Source of the DNA: DASXYU01 sp036502295
GTDB lineage: Bacteria > Actinomycetota > Actinomycetes > Mycobacteriales > Jatrophihabitantaceae
DNA length: 17,034 nucleotides
Direction of reading: 5' to 3'
Assembly (NCBI GenBank): GCA_036502295.1
Contig: DASXYU010000007.1
Location: forward strand, 1-17,034
Shown here: piece by piece, positions 1-8,059 of the stretch
Layout: every line of letters begins with the position of its first letter
How positions within the stretch are numbered: position 1 is the first letter of the stretch
Program-made: the position numbers and the translations under genes
The notes under the pieces: generated by a model
Database searches by the model: none
What the model saw: the letters and a program-made list of their open reading frames with translations, nothing else
Told to the model about the DNA's origin: nothing

Positions 1-2520
1 GCGGACGGTGAGGGCGCCGAAGAGCTTGGCGTTCTGAAACGACCGCCCGAGTCCGGCCCGCGCCCGGACATCGGGTGCCCGGTTCGTGACGGGAGCGCCG
101 TCGATGCGCACCTCGCCCCGCTCGGGACGGACGTAGCCGGAGAGGACGTCGAAGAGCGTGGTCTTGCCCGCGCCGTTGGGGCCGATGATGCCGACGACCT
201 CGCCCGCCGCGATCTGCACTGAGACGCGGTCGAGTGCGTGCACACCGCCGAAGCTCACCGCGATGTCCTCGGCCGAGAGCACCGTGTCACGGCTGCCGGT
301 GTCGACGTAGCGCCGCCGGCCGCCACGGGCGGCGGGGGCGCCACCCATGAAGATGGCCCGCACCAGGTCGCCGCGCGCCAGGAGTTCTTCGGTCGGGCCG
401 TCGAAGACGACTTGGCCGCGGTCCATGAAGACGGCACGTTCGGCGAGGGAGAGGGCCACGATGAGCGACTGGTCGACGAGGACGATCGACGTGCCGCGTG
501 CACCGATCTCGCGCAGGATCTGCAGCAGCTGCTCCACGACCGAGGGTGCGAGGCCGAGGGAGAGCTCGTCGATCATCAGCAGTTTGGGGCGCATGAGGAA
601 CGCCTGCGCGAGGGCGACCATCTGCTGCTCACCGCCGGAGAGGCTTCCTGCCCGGGTGTCGAGGCGGTCGCGAAGCACCGGGAAGTAGCCGAGGACGGTC
701 TGCATCCCGTTGCGCAGGTAGTCGTCCTCCTTGCGGTACATCCACGCGGCGGTGCGGAGGTTCTCGCGCACGGTCATCTGCGCGAAGACGGCCCGGCCGC
801 CGGGCATGAGCACGGCGCCGCGTTTGGCGTTGAGGTGAGCGGGGTTGTGCGTCACGTCCCGGCCGTCGAAGACGATGGCGCCTTGCGCGGGTTCGTGCAG
901 CCCGGCGATGGCGCGCAGCAGCGTCGACTTGCCTGCGCCGTTGGTGCCTAGCAGCGCGACCGTCTCCCCGGCGGTGACATCGAAGTTCACGCCGGAGACC
1001 ACTTGCACGCCGTCGTAGGCGATATCGACCTCGCGGCAGACGAGCAGCTTGTCGGTGCCGATCTCGCGGGCCGTCCGGACCTCTTCGTCGGCCATGTTCG
1101 CGATGCGGGCGGCGTCGATGTCGTGTTCGACGAAGGTCGCCGAGCTCATGAAGACCGCGGCGCCGAGGACCATGAAGGGGACGAAGAGCAGCAGCCCCTT
1201 CTGCGGGTCGATGTGCTGGGCGAGGGCGGTGACGGGGACGCCGATCGCCATGCCGACGAGAGCGAACGGGGCATAGACGTTCATGCCCAGGCCACGCACG
1301 CGCGCCGGGGTGATGATCGAACTCACCGCATAGGTTGCCGGGCCGACTGTGGCGCCGACCATGCCGATGCCCCAGGTCGCGAGCATCATCACCCAGAGCG
1401 ACGGCGCCAGCGCCGAGACGAGGGTCGAGACGAGCTGCAGCACCATCAGGCCGCCCTGGATGGCGACGAGACGGCTGGGGCGCAATGCGGAGAGGCGGTC
1501 GGCGAGGGCGCCGCCGAGCAGCACGGCAGGCATGGTGATCAGCGCGCCGACGAGTCCGATGAGGCTGCGTTGGAACGGGTCGAGCAGGAATCGGTCGGCG
1601 AGCAGCAGGCCGACCATGATGCTCACCGGCTGCGTAGCGACCGAGGTGAAGAGCCCGGCGTATGCCTGCCGCCGTAGGGTGCGGATGCTCCACGCCATCC
1701 GGAACGATTCCTGCAGTCCGGGTGGGCTCTGTGCGATGGCGGCGTGCTCGGCGTCCATGCCCAGTTCAAGGCGATCGACCTCGCCACGGACGGGTTCCTT
1801 GAGGAAGAACGTCATCACGGCGGCGACGAAGGCGAAGGCGGAGAGATAGAGGACGGCGTTGCGCCAGCCCACGTGCACGATCAGGTAGCCGACCAGCGGT
1901 CCGCCGATGAGGCTGCCTGCCAGACCGCATAGCCCGAGGAACGCCGACACCCGACCGCGGGCCCGCGGCGGGTAGTAGTCGGCCATCAGCGGAAAGGTCA
2001 TCGGGCCGTCGATGAGCCCTGAACTGGAGGCGACGAGGCGGCCGCCGACGAGGGAGCGGACGTTGCCGGCGAGGGCCTGCAGCACGGTGCCGAGTTGCGT
2101 ACCGATGGTGCCGGCGCGTACCCACCGGACGCGGTTTTTGGCGCGGTCGACGACGTAGCCCATCGGGATGCCGGCGATGAGGGAGACGAAGCCGAAGATG
2201 GTGCCGACCGCGACGAGGACGGTGACCGAGACGCCGAACTCGGCCTGGATCTCCGGCGAGGCGATGGACAGTGCCTGGGTGTCCCAGGCGCCGAAGGCCG
2301 TGATCATGCCGAAGACGATCATCGGCATCATCGGGCCCGGGATGTTGCGCGGGTTGACCGAGCCGAGGAATTCGCGACTGCGTCGCCGTAGCGGAGGGCG
2401 GGGCGGGCGTTCGGCGGCTTTGGCGCGTAGCGCCGCGGAGTCGACGGCGGAGTAGTCCGCGTAGTCGCCGCCGGCCGCTTCGCGGTCGGTGGGGACGCGG
2501 GTGCGCAGTCGCTCAGTCAC
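1..2520 (-). CDS. MFS transporter fused to LivF-like and LivG-like ABC ATPases (3' end outside window)
   Basis: One uninterrupted frame from a GTG at 2518-2520 to base 1 (840 codons, no stop in the window). Residues 1-60 are a charged cytosolic N-terminus. Residues about 62-465 form an MFS domain with about 12 hydrophobic segments and two MFS motif-A loops, GYVVDRAKNR (121-130) and a shorter GALADRLSALR (337-347). Residues about 491-735 are a LivF-type ATPase: Walker A GTNGAGKST (525-533), signature LSGGEQQ (627-633), Walker B LLMIDE (647-652). A LivG-type ATPase starts near 745, with Walker A GPNGAGKTT (780-788) and Q-loop SFQN (827-830); its signature and Walker B lie beyond the edge. The start overlaps the end of the LivHM gene by 8 bp and has a good ribosome site. 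The ATPases should power the LivHM permease; what the MFS domain carries is unknown. I see no frameshift that would make this a chance joining of separate genes. Confidence 0.88.
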   Translation of the reverse strand, partial: MTERLRTRVPTDREAAGGDYADYSAVDSAALRAKAAERPPRPPLRRRSREFLGSVNPRNIPGPMMPMIVFGMITAFGAWDTQALSIASPEIQAEFGVSVTVLVAVGTIFGFVSLIAGIPMGYVVDRAKNRVRWVRAGTIGTQLGTVLQALAGNVRSLVGGRLVASSSGLIDGPMTFPLMADYYPPRARGRVSAFLGLCGLAGSLIGGPLVGYLIVHVGWRNAVLYLSAFAFVAAVMTFFLKEPVRGEVDRLELGMDAEHAAIAQSPPGLQESFRMAWSIRTLRRQAYAGLFTSVATQPVSIMVGLLLADRFLLDPFQRSLIGLVGALITMPAVLLGGALADRLSALRPSRLVAIQGGLMVLQLVSTLVSALAPSLWVMMLATWGIGMVGATVGPATYAVSSIITPARVRGLGMNVYAPFALVGMAIGVPVTALAQHIDPQKGLLLFVPFMVLGAAVFMSSATFVEHDIDAARIANMADEEVRTAREIGTDKLLVCREVDIAYDGVQVVSGVNFDVTAGETVALLGTNGAGKSTLLRAIAGLHEPAQGAIVFDGRDVTHNPAHLNAKRGAVLMPGGRAVFAQMTVRENLRTAAWMYRKEDDYLRNGMQTVLGYFPVLRDRLDTRAGSLSGGEQQMVALAQAFLMRPKLLMIDELSLGLAPSVVEQLLQILREIGARGTSIVLVDQSLIVALSLAERAVFMDRGQVVFDGPTEELLARGDLVRAIFMGGAPAARGGRRRYVDTGSRDTVLSAEDIAVSFGGVHALDRVSVQIAAGEVVGIIGPNGAGKTTLFDVLSGYVRPERGEVRIDGAPVTNRAPDVRARAGLGRSFQNAKLFGALTVR

Positions 2521-4819
2521 CGACGCGCTCCTTCGGGCCGTCGATGCGGCCGTAGCGGGCCAATGCCCACTGACCGTCGAGGCGGTAACCGATCTCGTCC
2601 TCTTCGGCGGTGAAGGCGCGGGATTCGCCGAGGACGGCGCGTTCGCCGAGCGAGAGTGCGAGCTTGTCGCCGAGCAGGCTGACGACGGGGATGCGGTGCC
2701 GGATCGCGAGGCGGCGCAGCGCGGCGTCGCGCAGGGTGTAGGCGATCTGCGCGATACCGCCGGGGACGGCGAGGACGAGAATCACGCCGCCGAGGCCGGC
2801 GCTGGCGTAGCGGAAGACCGGATTGGTGGCGGCGGTCTGGATGATGCCCATCACGGTGAAGCCGAAGAGCGGTCCGGCAACGCCGCCGAGGCCGCCGACG
2901 GCGGTGAAGAGGGTGAGTTGCACGCTCTGGTCGACAGTGAACGAGGCGACGTTCACCCGTGCCTGCTGGTAGGCGAAGAGAGCCCCGGCGAGGGCCGCGA
3001 TGCAGCCCGAGGTCATGAAGGCGGTGAGGCGTACACGTAGCAGGTTCACGCCGAAGGCCTGTGCGGCGGCGGGGTTCTCGCGGCAGGCGATGAGGACGCG
3101 CCCGGTGCGGCTGCGGCGCAGACCGATCACGGCGAGGACGAGTAGGGCGAGGACGAGCAGCAGGGCGTAGTACATGCTGCGGCTGTCGTTGAGGTCGACG
3201 CCCGCGAGTACCGGGGGCCGCAGTTCAGAGGGCAGCATCGAGCCGAGGTAGCGGGGCCCGACGAAGAGTGTCTGTGCGCAGAGCGCGAAGGCGATGCTGG
3301 TGATCGCGAGGTTCAGGCCGCGCAGGCGCAGTGCGGGTAGGCCGACGATGAGGGCGGCGACCGCGCCGGAGAGTGCACCGAGCGGCACGGAGAGCAGGAA
3401 CGGCAGCCCGCTCACCGCGGCCGTCCAGGCGCCGATCGCGGCGAAGCCGAACTGACCGAGGCTCACCTGTCCACCCCAGCCGGTGAGGACGAGCAGTGAC
3501 AGCCCGACCATCGCGTAGGTGACGAAGGTGGTGACGAGCACGGTCGTGCCTGCCGACAGCAGCCAGGGCAGGCCGAGCAGTAGTACCGCGACGACGACGG
3601 TGCCGATGCTGATCCAGCGGCGCACCGCGGGCAGTTGCCGCAGTTCGCGCGGAATGGGGCGTGGTTCGGCGGCGAGGCGGTTGGCGGCGGCCGGTTCGTT
3701 GCTCTCCTCGGCTCGTCCTGATCGGCGGCGTTGTAGTAACAGCACCACTCCGACGATGACGACGAGTGTCGCGTTGAGCGGGTCTGTGGAGCCGAAGGAC
3801 CACTGCACGCCTTCTTCGAGGACGGCGAGGGCCAGGGAGGCGAGCAGTGCGATGGAGAGGCTGCGGAATTGGGCGAGGACGGCGGCCGCGAGGACGAGGA
3901 CGAGGGGTTCGACCGGTAGTTGCGGCGTGAGGCTGGTGCCTGCGCCCTGAACGGCCGAGGTCGGCAGGCCGTGTGAGAAGGCCTGCAGGATGCCGACCAC
4001 GGCGGCGAGCGCCCCGGCGATCATCCAGACGCGGCTGCTCACCCCCGTCACGTCCAGGCCGAGGGTGCGGGCGCGTTCGGCGTTGTCGCTGGCGGCGCGG
4101 ATGGCGGTGCCGGCGCTGGTGCCACCGAGGTAGCGGGACAGCACGATGAGGGAGAGGGCACCGACGATCACGAGCAGGATGTCGCCGGTGTGCAGCGTGA
4201 TCGACGTGAGGTGCCAGCTGAACTCGAAGGGTGCCCCGGATGCCTTGGAGACATCACCGGCGGAGCTGGTGGGGATGAGGTAGTTCACCGCGCTGGTCTG
4301 CAGGCTGATGAGCGCCTCGCCGATGAAGACGCTCACCAGGGTGAGCAGCAGCCGTGATGACTTGGCGAAGCGCTGGAAGATCGCCAGGTACAGGACCCAG
4401 TTGAGGCCGATCATGAAGCCCACGACCAGCACCAGCGACAACACGAAGTTGATGTCGGTCGCCACCTGCCCCGGGTTGCTGCCGACGCAGTCGCCGCAGA
4501 GCGAGTGCGTCATGCGCAGCAACGGCCTGCCGGTGTTCATCGCGACGAAGAGGGCGCTGGCCGTGGAGACCATCTGCAGTTGGGCGAAGTTGACGAAGCC
4601 GTTGCTGCGATAGATCAGGATCACCGCGACCGCGCTCAGCGCGGTGCCGACACCGGAGACCACGCCGAGGCCGTAGATGCCGCTCGGCACCGACGGGCTG
4701 AAGAGCAAGGTCACCGCGGCGATGATGACGACCGCGGTGACCTCGACCGCGTAGGGCGCCCGGGCAACCGAACGCAGCGCGATGCGCGAACGGCTGGGGC
4801 CCAGGGTCGTCGTCACCAC
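2513..4819 (-). CDS. LivH-LivM fused branched-chain-amino-acid-type ABC permease
   Basis: 768 aa, GTG start. Two HAAT-family permeases in one chain. Residues about 1-365 are LivH-like, with the coupling loop around 231-253 (AIRAASDNAERARTLGLDVTG). A hydrophilic arginine-rich linker spans about 366-400. Residues about 400-690 are LivM-like, with the hallmark GWGGQVSLGQFGF (about 447-460) and a second coupling loop near 571-590 (GRVLIACRENPAAAQAFGV). LivH and LivM normally are separate proteins of about 300-350 aa. A 75-residue hydrophilic tail follows the last helix, which is unusual for LivM. A CGDC motif lies in a loop near residue 107. Its stop overlaps the start of the MFS-ATPase gene, so permease and ATPases are made together. 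No LivK-type binding protein is visible. No strong ribosome site is seen; an in-frame TAA 6 nt upstream excludes a longer form, and the LRR stop 14 bp away suggests re-initiation. Confidence 0.9.
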   Translation of the reverse strand: MVTTTLGPSRSRIALRSVARAPYAVEVTAVVIIAAVTLLFSPSVPSGIYGLGVVSGVGTALSAVAVILIYRSNGFVNFAQLQMVSTASALFVAMNTGRPLLRMTHSLCGDCVGSNPGQVATDINFVLSLVLVVGFMIGLNWVLYLAIFQRFAKSSRLLLTLVSVFIGEALISLQTSAVNYLIPTSSAGDVSKASGAPFEFSWHLTSITLHTGDILLVIVGALSLIVLSRYLGGTSAGTAIRAASDNAERARTLGLDVTGVSSRVWMIAGALAAVVGILQAFSHGLPTSAVQGAGTSLTPQLPVEPLVLVLAAAVLAQFRSLSIALLASLALAVLEEGVQWSFGSTDPLNATLVVIVGVVLLLQRRRSGRAEESNEPAAANRLAAEPRPIPRELRQLPAVRRWISIGTVVVAVLLLGLPWLLSAGTTVLVTTFVTYAMVGLSLLVLTGWGGQVSLGQFGFAAIGAWTAAVSGLPFLLSVPLGALSGAVAALIVGLPALRLRGLNLAITSIAFALCAQTLFVGPRYLGSMLPSELRPPVLAGVDLNDSRSMYYALLLVLALLVLAVIGLRRSRTGRVLIACRENPAAAQAFGVNLLRVRLTAFMTSGCIAALAGALFAYQQARVNVASFTVDQSVQLTLFTAVGGLGGVAGPLFGFTVMGIIQTAATNPVFRYASAGLGGVILVLAVPGGIAQIAYTLRDAALRRLAIRHRIPVVSLLGDKLALSLGERAVLGESRAFTAEEDEIGYRLDGQWALARYGRIDGPKERVGD
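2528..2533 (-). promoter_or_regulatory. Ribosome binding site fixing the MFS-ABC fusion start
   Basis: AAGGAG on the minus strand, 7 nt before the GTG at 2518-2520. It lies inside the last codons of the LivHM gene, and the GTG overlaps that gene's TGA stop (GTGACTGA). Together these settle the GTG start and point to translational coupling. Confidence 0.75.
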
Positions 4820-4833
4820 GTTGCGTTAGGTGC

Positions 4834-5754
4834 CTAGCCGGCGGAGGGACGGTTGCGCAGGCGCTCCACGGCGCGTGGTGAGAACCATTGGCCATTGAGC
4901 TGCGGGCCGAGCCCCGCGGCGAAGGTATTCAGGATCCCGTCGTTGGTGATGCCTGGGCCCACGATGCGCGCGTCCTGCAGTGATGAGTATCCGGTGAGCA
5001 GGCCGGCGAGGCCGGCGTCATCGAACTCGCCGGTGAGCTTGAGCGAGGTGAGTGATGTGCTGCTCGACAACGCGGCGATCGCGGCGTTGGTGAGCGAAGT
5101 GGACTCGATCGTGAGGTTTTGCAGAGTCGACGAGGACGCCAGCGCCGCGAGACCCGCATCGCTGATGCTGTCGGATTTCACATAGAGCGAGGCGAGTGCG
5201 GGAAGCGTCGCCAGTGCGGCCAGGGCTGCGTCGGTGAGGTTCGACGGTGCGAGGTGCAGCGACTGCAGGGCCGGGAGCTTCGCGAGGTCGATGATCGCCT
5301 TGTCGGTGATCTGGTCGGAGGAGACGCTCAGCATGGTGAGCGTGCTGACGCTGGCGAGGTGGGCGATGCCGGCGTCGGTGACCACAGAGCCGAGGCGCAG
5401 GTAGGTGAGGGCCTGGTAGCCGGAGAGTTCGGCGAGACCCTCATCGGTGATGCCGTTGCCACCGAGAACCTGGACGCCGTTGGTCGGGAGTGCGGCGAGG
5501 ACGTTGACGCCGGTGACGGAGTCGGCGAGGTTGAGCTGCACCGACCACCCCCCAGCGACGTCGACGTCTCCTTCAGCGCTGATGTACTCAGGCGCTTCGC
5601 CGCCTGCGCGGTTCAGCACGATCATGCCGACGGACTCCTGAGGAAAGGGCAGGACGATCCGGGTGGCGGCTCCGTTGGCGTCGGTGGGCGGCTTCGGGAT
5701 TCCTCCGATCAGCAGGGGAAGGGCGGGCACCGTCATGGGTCTGTCGTCGCTCAT
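4834..5754 (-). CDS. Cytoplasmic leucine-rich-repeat protein
   Basis: 306 aa, ATG start with GGAG 6 nt upstream. No signal peptide or membrane segment is visible, so it is probably cytosolic. Residues 1-100 are an unrecognised N-terminal region. From about 101 there are seven repeats with a steady period of 24 residues, each opening with a variant of ITDAGLAAL and continuing LxxLxxLxLxxxx (starts near 101, 125, 149, 173, 197, 221 and 244-245), plus a partial eighth at 269. This resembles ribonuclease-inhibitor/GALA-like LRRs, which usually bind proteins. The chain ends with LNGQW and a short basic tail. The gene lies 14 bp ahead of the LivHM permease gene on the same strand, so a role linked to the transporter is likely but unproven. 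No enzymatic motif is seen. Confidence 0.85.
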   Translation of the reverse strand: MSDDRPMTVPALPLLIGGIPKPPTDANGAATRIVLPFPQESVGMIVLNRAGGEAPEYISAEGDVDVAGGWSVQLNLADSVTGVNVLAALPTNGVQVLGGNGITDEGLAELSGYQALTYLRLGSVVTDAGIAHLASVSTLTMLSVSSDQITDKAIIDLAKLPALQSLHLAPSNLTDAALAALATLPALASLYVKSDSISDAGLAALASSSTLQNLTIESTSLTNAAIAALSSSTSLTSLKLTGEFDDAGLAGLLTGYSSLQDARIVGPGITNDGILNTFAAGLGPQLNGQWFSPRAVERLRNRPSAG

Positions 5755-5767
5755 TCATTTCTCCAAA

Positions 5768-5790
5768 ATCTCTATAGGCATGGTAGAGAT
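5768..5790. promoter_or_regulatory. 23-bp inverted repeat upstream of the LRR gene; candidate operator
   Basis: Perfect 7-bp arms ATCTCTA (5768-5774) and TAGAGAT (5784-5790) around a 9-bp spacer, ending 13 bp before the LRR start codon. The minus strand carries a -10-like TATAGA within it. Its AT-rich sequence stands out from the GC-rich surroundings. With a GntR gene immediately upstream it is a reasonable repressor site for the LRR-transporter operon. An RNA hairpin near the ribosome site is the alternative. Confidence 0.4.
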
Positions 5791-5808
5791 ACCACGGGTG
5801 CTGTTCAG

Positions 5809-5824
5809 ACGCGGTGGGCCGCGT
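5809..5824 (-). terminator. Short GC hairpin just after the gntR stop
   Basis: ACGCGG and CCGCGT arms (6 bp) around a 4-nt loop, beginning 3 bp after the gntR stop codon. There is no T-run after it. It could be a weak terminator or attenuator that separates gntR from the LRR-transporter genes. A 6-bp GC stem is not strong evidence by itself in this genome. Confidence 0.3.
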
Positions 5825-5827
5825 GGA

Positions 5828-6583
5828 TCACGTGCTCTGTGCCGACCTTCGGTCATTGGCGAAGGTCAGGCGCAGTGGCTCGGAGTAGACGATGCGTGCG
5901 TCGAGGATCGACTCCGAAGCCACCATTGCTTCGAAGACGAGCTGACGCGTACGGGCCAGTTCGGAGGTAGCGATGCTCCGCACCGAAGCCTGGTCACCGG
6001 CGTGGAGGGCGGCGACCAGGTCGTCATGGTCGTGCTTCATCGCCTCGGGCTGAGGGCTCAGCTGAATCGCGAGGCGCATCAGCCGCTCATGATGCAAGGC
6101 GGCGCGCACGATCAGCTGCGACAGCATGGCGTTGCCCGAACCACGGCCGAGCTGTATGTGGAACTGGGTGTCGGCGGCGAGGAAGTCGGCAACACTGCCG
6201 CGGGCGCTCCTGTCGAGCGTCGGCAGGTCCGCCTTCGCCGGACGGCGCGAGGCCGCTGAGGCGAATGCCTCTGCCTCAAGCAGAGTGCGCAGGTCGAAAA
6301 GATCCTGCACGTCACGCATCGTCACCGGCGTGACGCGGTAGCCGATGCGCGGTGCCACGGCGACGAGGCCGTCGATGGCAAGCAGGGTGAGGGCTTCGCG
6401 TACCGGAGTCTTGCTCATCCCTAGCGACGAGGCGAGGTCGCCCTCGGTGAAGGTCGCGCCGGGTACCAGCTCGAGCTGGATGATGCGGCGCTCGATCTCC
6501 TCCCTGGCGGAGTCCGCCGCGGAGATTGCCGGGCGAACCTCCTCCGCTGCCGGAGGCGCGACGGCTGTGGCACTGACTGTCAT
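5828..6583 (-). CDS. GntR-family regulator, FadR/FCD subfamily
   Basis: 251 aa from the ATG at 6581-6583, preceded by GAGAGG about 8 nt upstream. The frame can be opened 31 codons earlier at an ATG ending at 6676, but that start has no ribosome site and sits inside a palindrome, so I prefer the shorter form. The N-terminal winged helix-turn-helix covers about residues 25-90 and contains GATFTEGDLASSLGMSKTPV and the wing IGYRV. The C-terminal FCD ligand domain shows the usual metal-site pattern: DTQFH (about 138-142), HH (about 164-165) and KHDHDDLVAAL (about 183-193). FCD regulators sense small organic acids or similar ligands. It lies 73 bp upstream of the LRR-transporter genes on the same strand and divergent from the M16 pair, so it could control either. 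Confidence 0.88.
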   Translation of the reverse strand: MTVSATAVAPPAAEEVRPAISAADSAREEIERRIIQLELVPGATFTEGDLASSLGMSKTPVREALTLLAIDGLVAVAPRIGYRVTPVTMRDVQDLFDLRTLLEAEAFASAASRRPAKADLPTLDRSARGSVADFLAADTQFHIQLGRGSGNAMLSQLIVRAALHHERLMRLAIQLSPQPEAMKHDHDDLVAALHAGDQASVRSIATSELARTRQLVFEAMVASESILDARIVYSEPLRLTFANDRRSAQST

Positions 6584-6660
6584 CGGACCCGCCTCTCTGG
6601 CTGCGTCTCCGCACGTTCTGGGGACTTCTGAAATCCTAGGTGCGGATGTTTGGGAACGTG

Positions 6661-6689
6661 TTGGCACGCTGATCATATATCAGTAATGC
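6661..6689 (+). promoter_or_regulatory. Candidate M16 promoter with embedded 15-bp inverted repeat
   Basis: TTGGCA (6661-6666) resembles a -35 box; 17 bp later TAATGC (6684-6689) is a weak -10. Exactly between them lies the inverted repeat CTGAT-N5-ATCAG (6669-6683). A palindrome in that spacer is a classic repressor position. It is in the space between divergent gntR and the M16 genes, so autoregulation plus control of the peptidases is possible. The -10 match is poor. Confidence 0.35.
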
Positions 6690-6727
6690 TTAGATCAGAC
6701 ACCACCTGACCGGAAGAAAAATATCCC

Positions 6728-8059
6728 ATGCCAGAAGTCAGTACTGCAGCGACGCCTCGCATCCCATGGCACGAGTTCCACCTCGATAACGGTCTGCGGC
6801 TGATCGTGAGCCCCGACGACACGGCTCCGATCGCGGCCACCAGCCTCTGGTACCAAGTCGGCTCGCGCGACGAGCTCGCCGGCCAGCACGGCTTCGCCCA
6901 TCTTTTCGAGCACCTGATGTTCGAGGGGACGGCGCACACGGCGGCCGGCGAGCACTTCGCCGCGCTGCATGCGGTCGGCGCGAACAACGTCAACGCGACG
7001 ACCGACTTCGAGAGGACGAACTACTTCCAGACCGTTCCCGTGGAGCACTTGGACCTGGCGCTCTGGCTCGAGGCCGCGCGCATGGATGCGCTCGCGCTGA
7101 ACCAGGATCGCCTCGACACGCAGCGGGCCGTGGTCGCCAACGAGCGGGGGCAGCGCAACGACAGCCAGCCGTACGGCGATTGGATGGAGCAGCTGCTGTT
7201 GCTCGCCTTCCCCGATGGGCACCCGTACCAGCACACCACCATCGGGTCGATGGAGCAGCTCACCGCCGCGCAGTTGTCCGATGTCGCGCACTTCCACGAC
7301 ACCTACTACGCGCCGAACAACGCCGTCCTCACCATCGTCGGCGATGTGGATCCGGAGCAGGCGCGTGACCAGGTCGACAAGTACTTCGGCTCGGTGCCGG
7401 CTCGTCCCGCGCCGCCGACGACCCCGAGTGGCGCACTGCCGGCGCACTTCAGCGACGACACGGGTCCGGTCGGACGCGTGGAGCTGACCCGTGACGTCCC
7501 CGATCCGCGCTTCTACCTCGCGTACCGGATTCCGCCCGCGGGCAGCCGCGAACACGAGGTGTTGTCGGTGCTCGGCTACGTCCTCGGTGCGGGGCGCGGT
7601 TCGCGCCTGCACCGTGCGCTCGTCGGCACCACCTCACCCGGGCCTGCGAGTGGCGCCGGGGTGAGCCCGTGGGAGCTGACCGGCAGCAGCCCGTCGCTCT
7701 TCGTCGGGACGGCGACCGCGCGCAACGGCAAGGCGATCGACGAGATCGAGCGTTCGTACCGGGACGTGCTCGCCGGCGTGCTGCGCGATGGAGTCACCGC
7801 GGAGGAGCTTGAGGTGGCGCAGGCACAGATCGGCAGCCGCTGGGTCAACCAGCTGGTGCCGATGGCCGGACGCGCCGAGCTCTTCAACAGCTACGCCACC
7901 AAATTCGGCGATCCGGAGAAAGTGAACTACCAGCTCTCGAGGCTGCTGTCGGTGAGCGGCGACGAGATCGTCGCGGTGGCACGCGAGTACCTGCAGCCGG
8001 AGCACTGCCGAGTGCTGACGTATCGCTCGCAGAGCAAGGCCGAAGGGAAAGCAGCATGA
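6728..8059 (+). CDS. M16 zinc metallopeptidase, catalytic (HxxEH) subunit
   Basis: 443 aa, ATG start with GGAAG about 11 nt upstream. Inverted zinc motif HLFEH at H58-E61-H62, with the third ligand E139 in ANERGQRN, exactly 76 residues after H62 as in the M16 consensus. The length fits a two-domain M16B subunit. No signal peptide is visible, so it should act in the cytosol, where such enzymes degrade or trim short peptides and unfolded chains. The C-terminal half lacks the R/Y pair that forms part of the M16 active site; the next gene supplies it. The stop overlaps the next start as ATGA, implying equimolar production of a heterodimer. Confidence 0.93.
   Translation: MPEVSTAATPRIPWHEFHLDNGLRLIVSPDDTAPIAATSLWYQVGSRDELAGQHGFAHLFEHLMFEGTAHTAAGEHFAALHAVGANNVNATTDFERTNYFQTVPVEHLDLALWLEAARMDALALNQDRLDTQRAVVANERGQRNDSQPYGDWMEQLLLLAFPDGHPYQHTTIGSMEQLTAAQLSDVAHFHDTYYAPNNAVLTIVGDVDPEQARDQVDKYFGSVPARPAPPTTPSGALPAHFSDDTGPVGRVELTRDVPDPRFYLAYRIPPAGSREHEVLSVLGYVLGAGRGSRLHRALVGTTSPGPASGAGVSPWELTGSSPSLFVGTATARNGKAIDEIERSYRDVLAGVLRDGVTAEELEVAQAQIGSRWVNQLVPMAGRAELFNSYATKFGDPEKVNYQLSRLLSVSGDEIVAVAREYLQPEHCRVLTYRSQSKAEGKAA

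Noticed and set aside
629..1693. Minus-strand open frame of 354 codons in the MFS-ATPase region
   Set aside because: It is an arginine-rich shadow in another frame. The real frame carries MFS and ABC motifs and is continuous from 2520 to the window edge.
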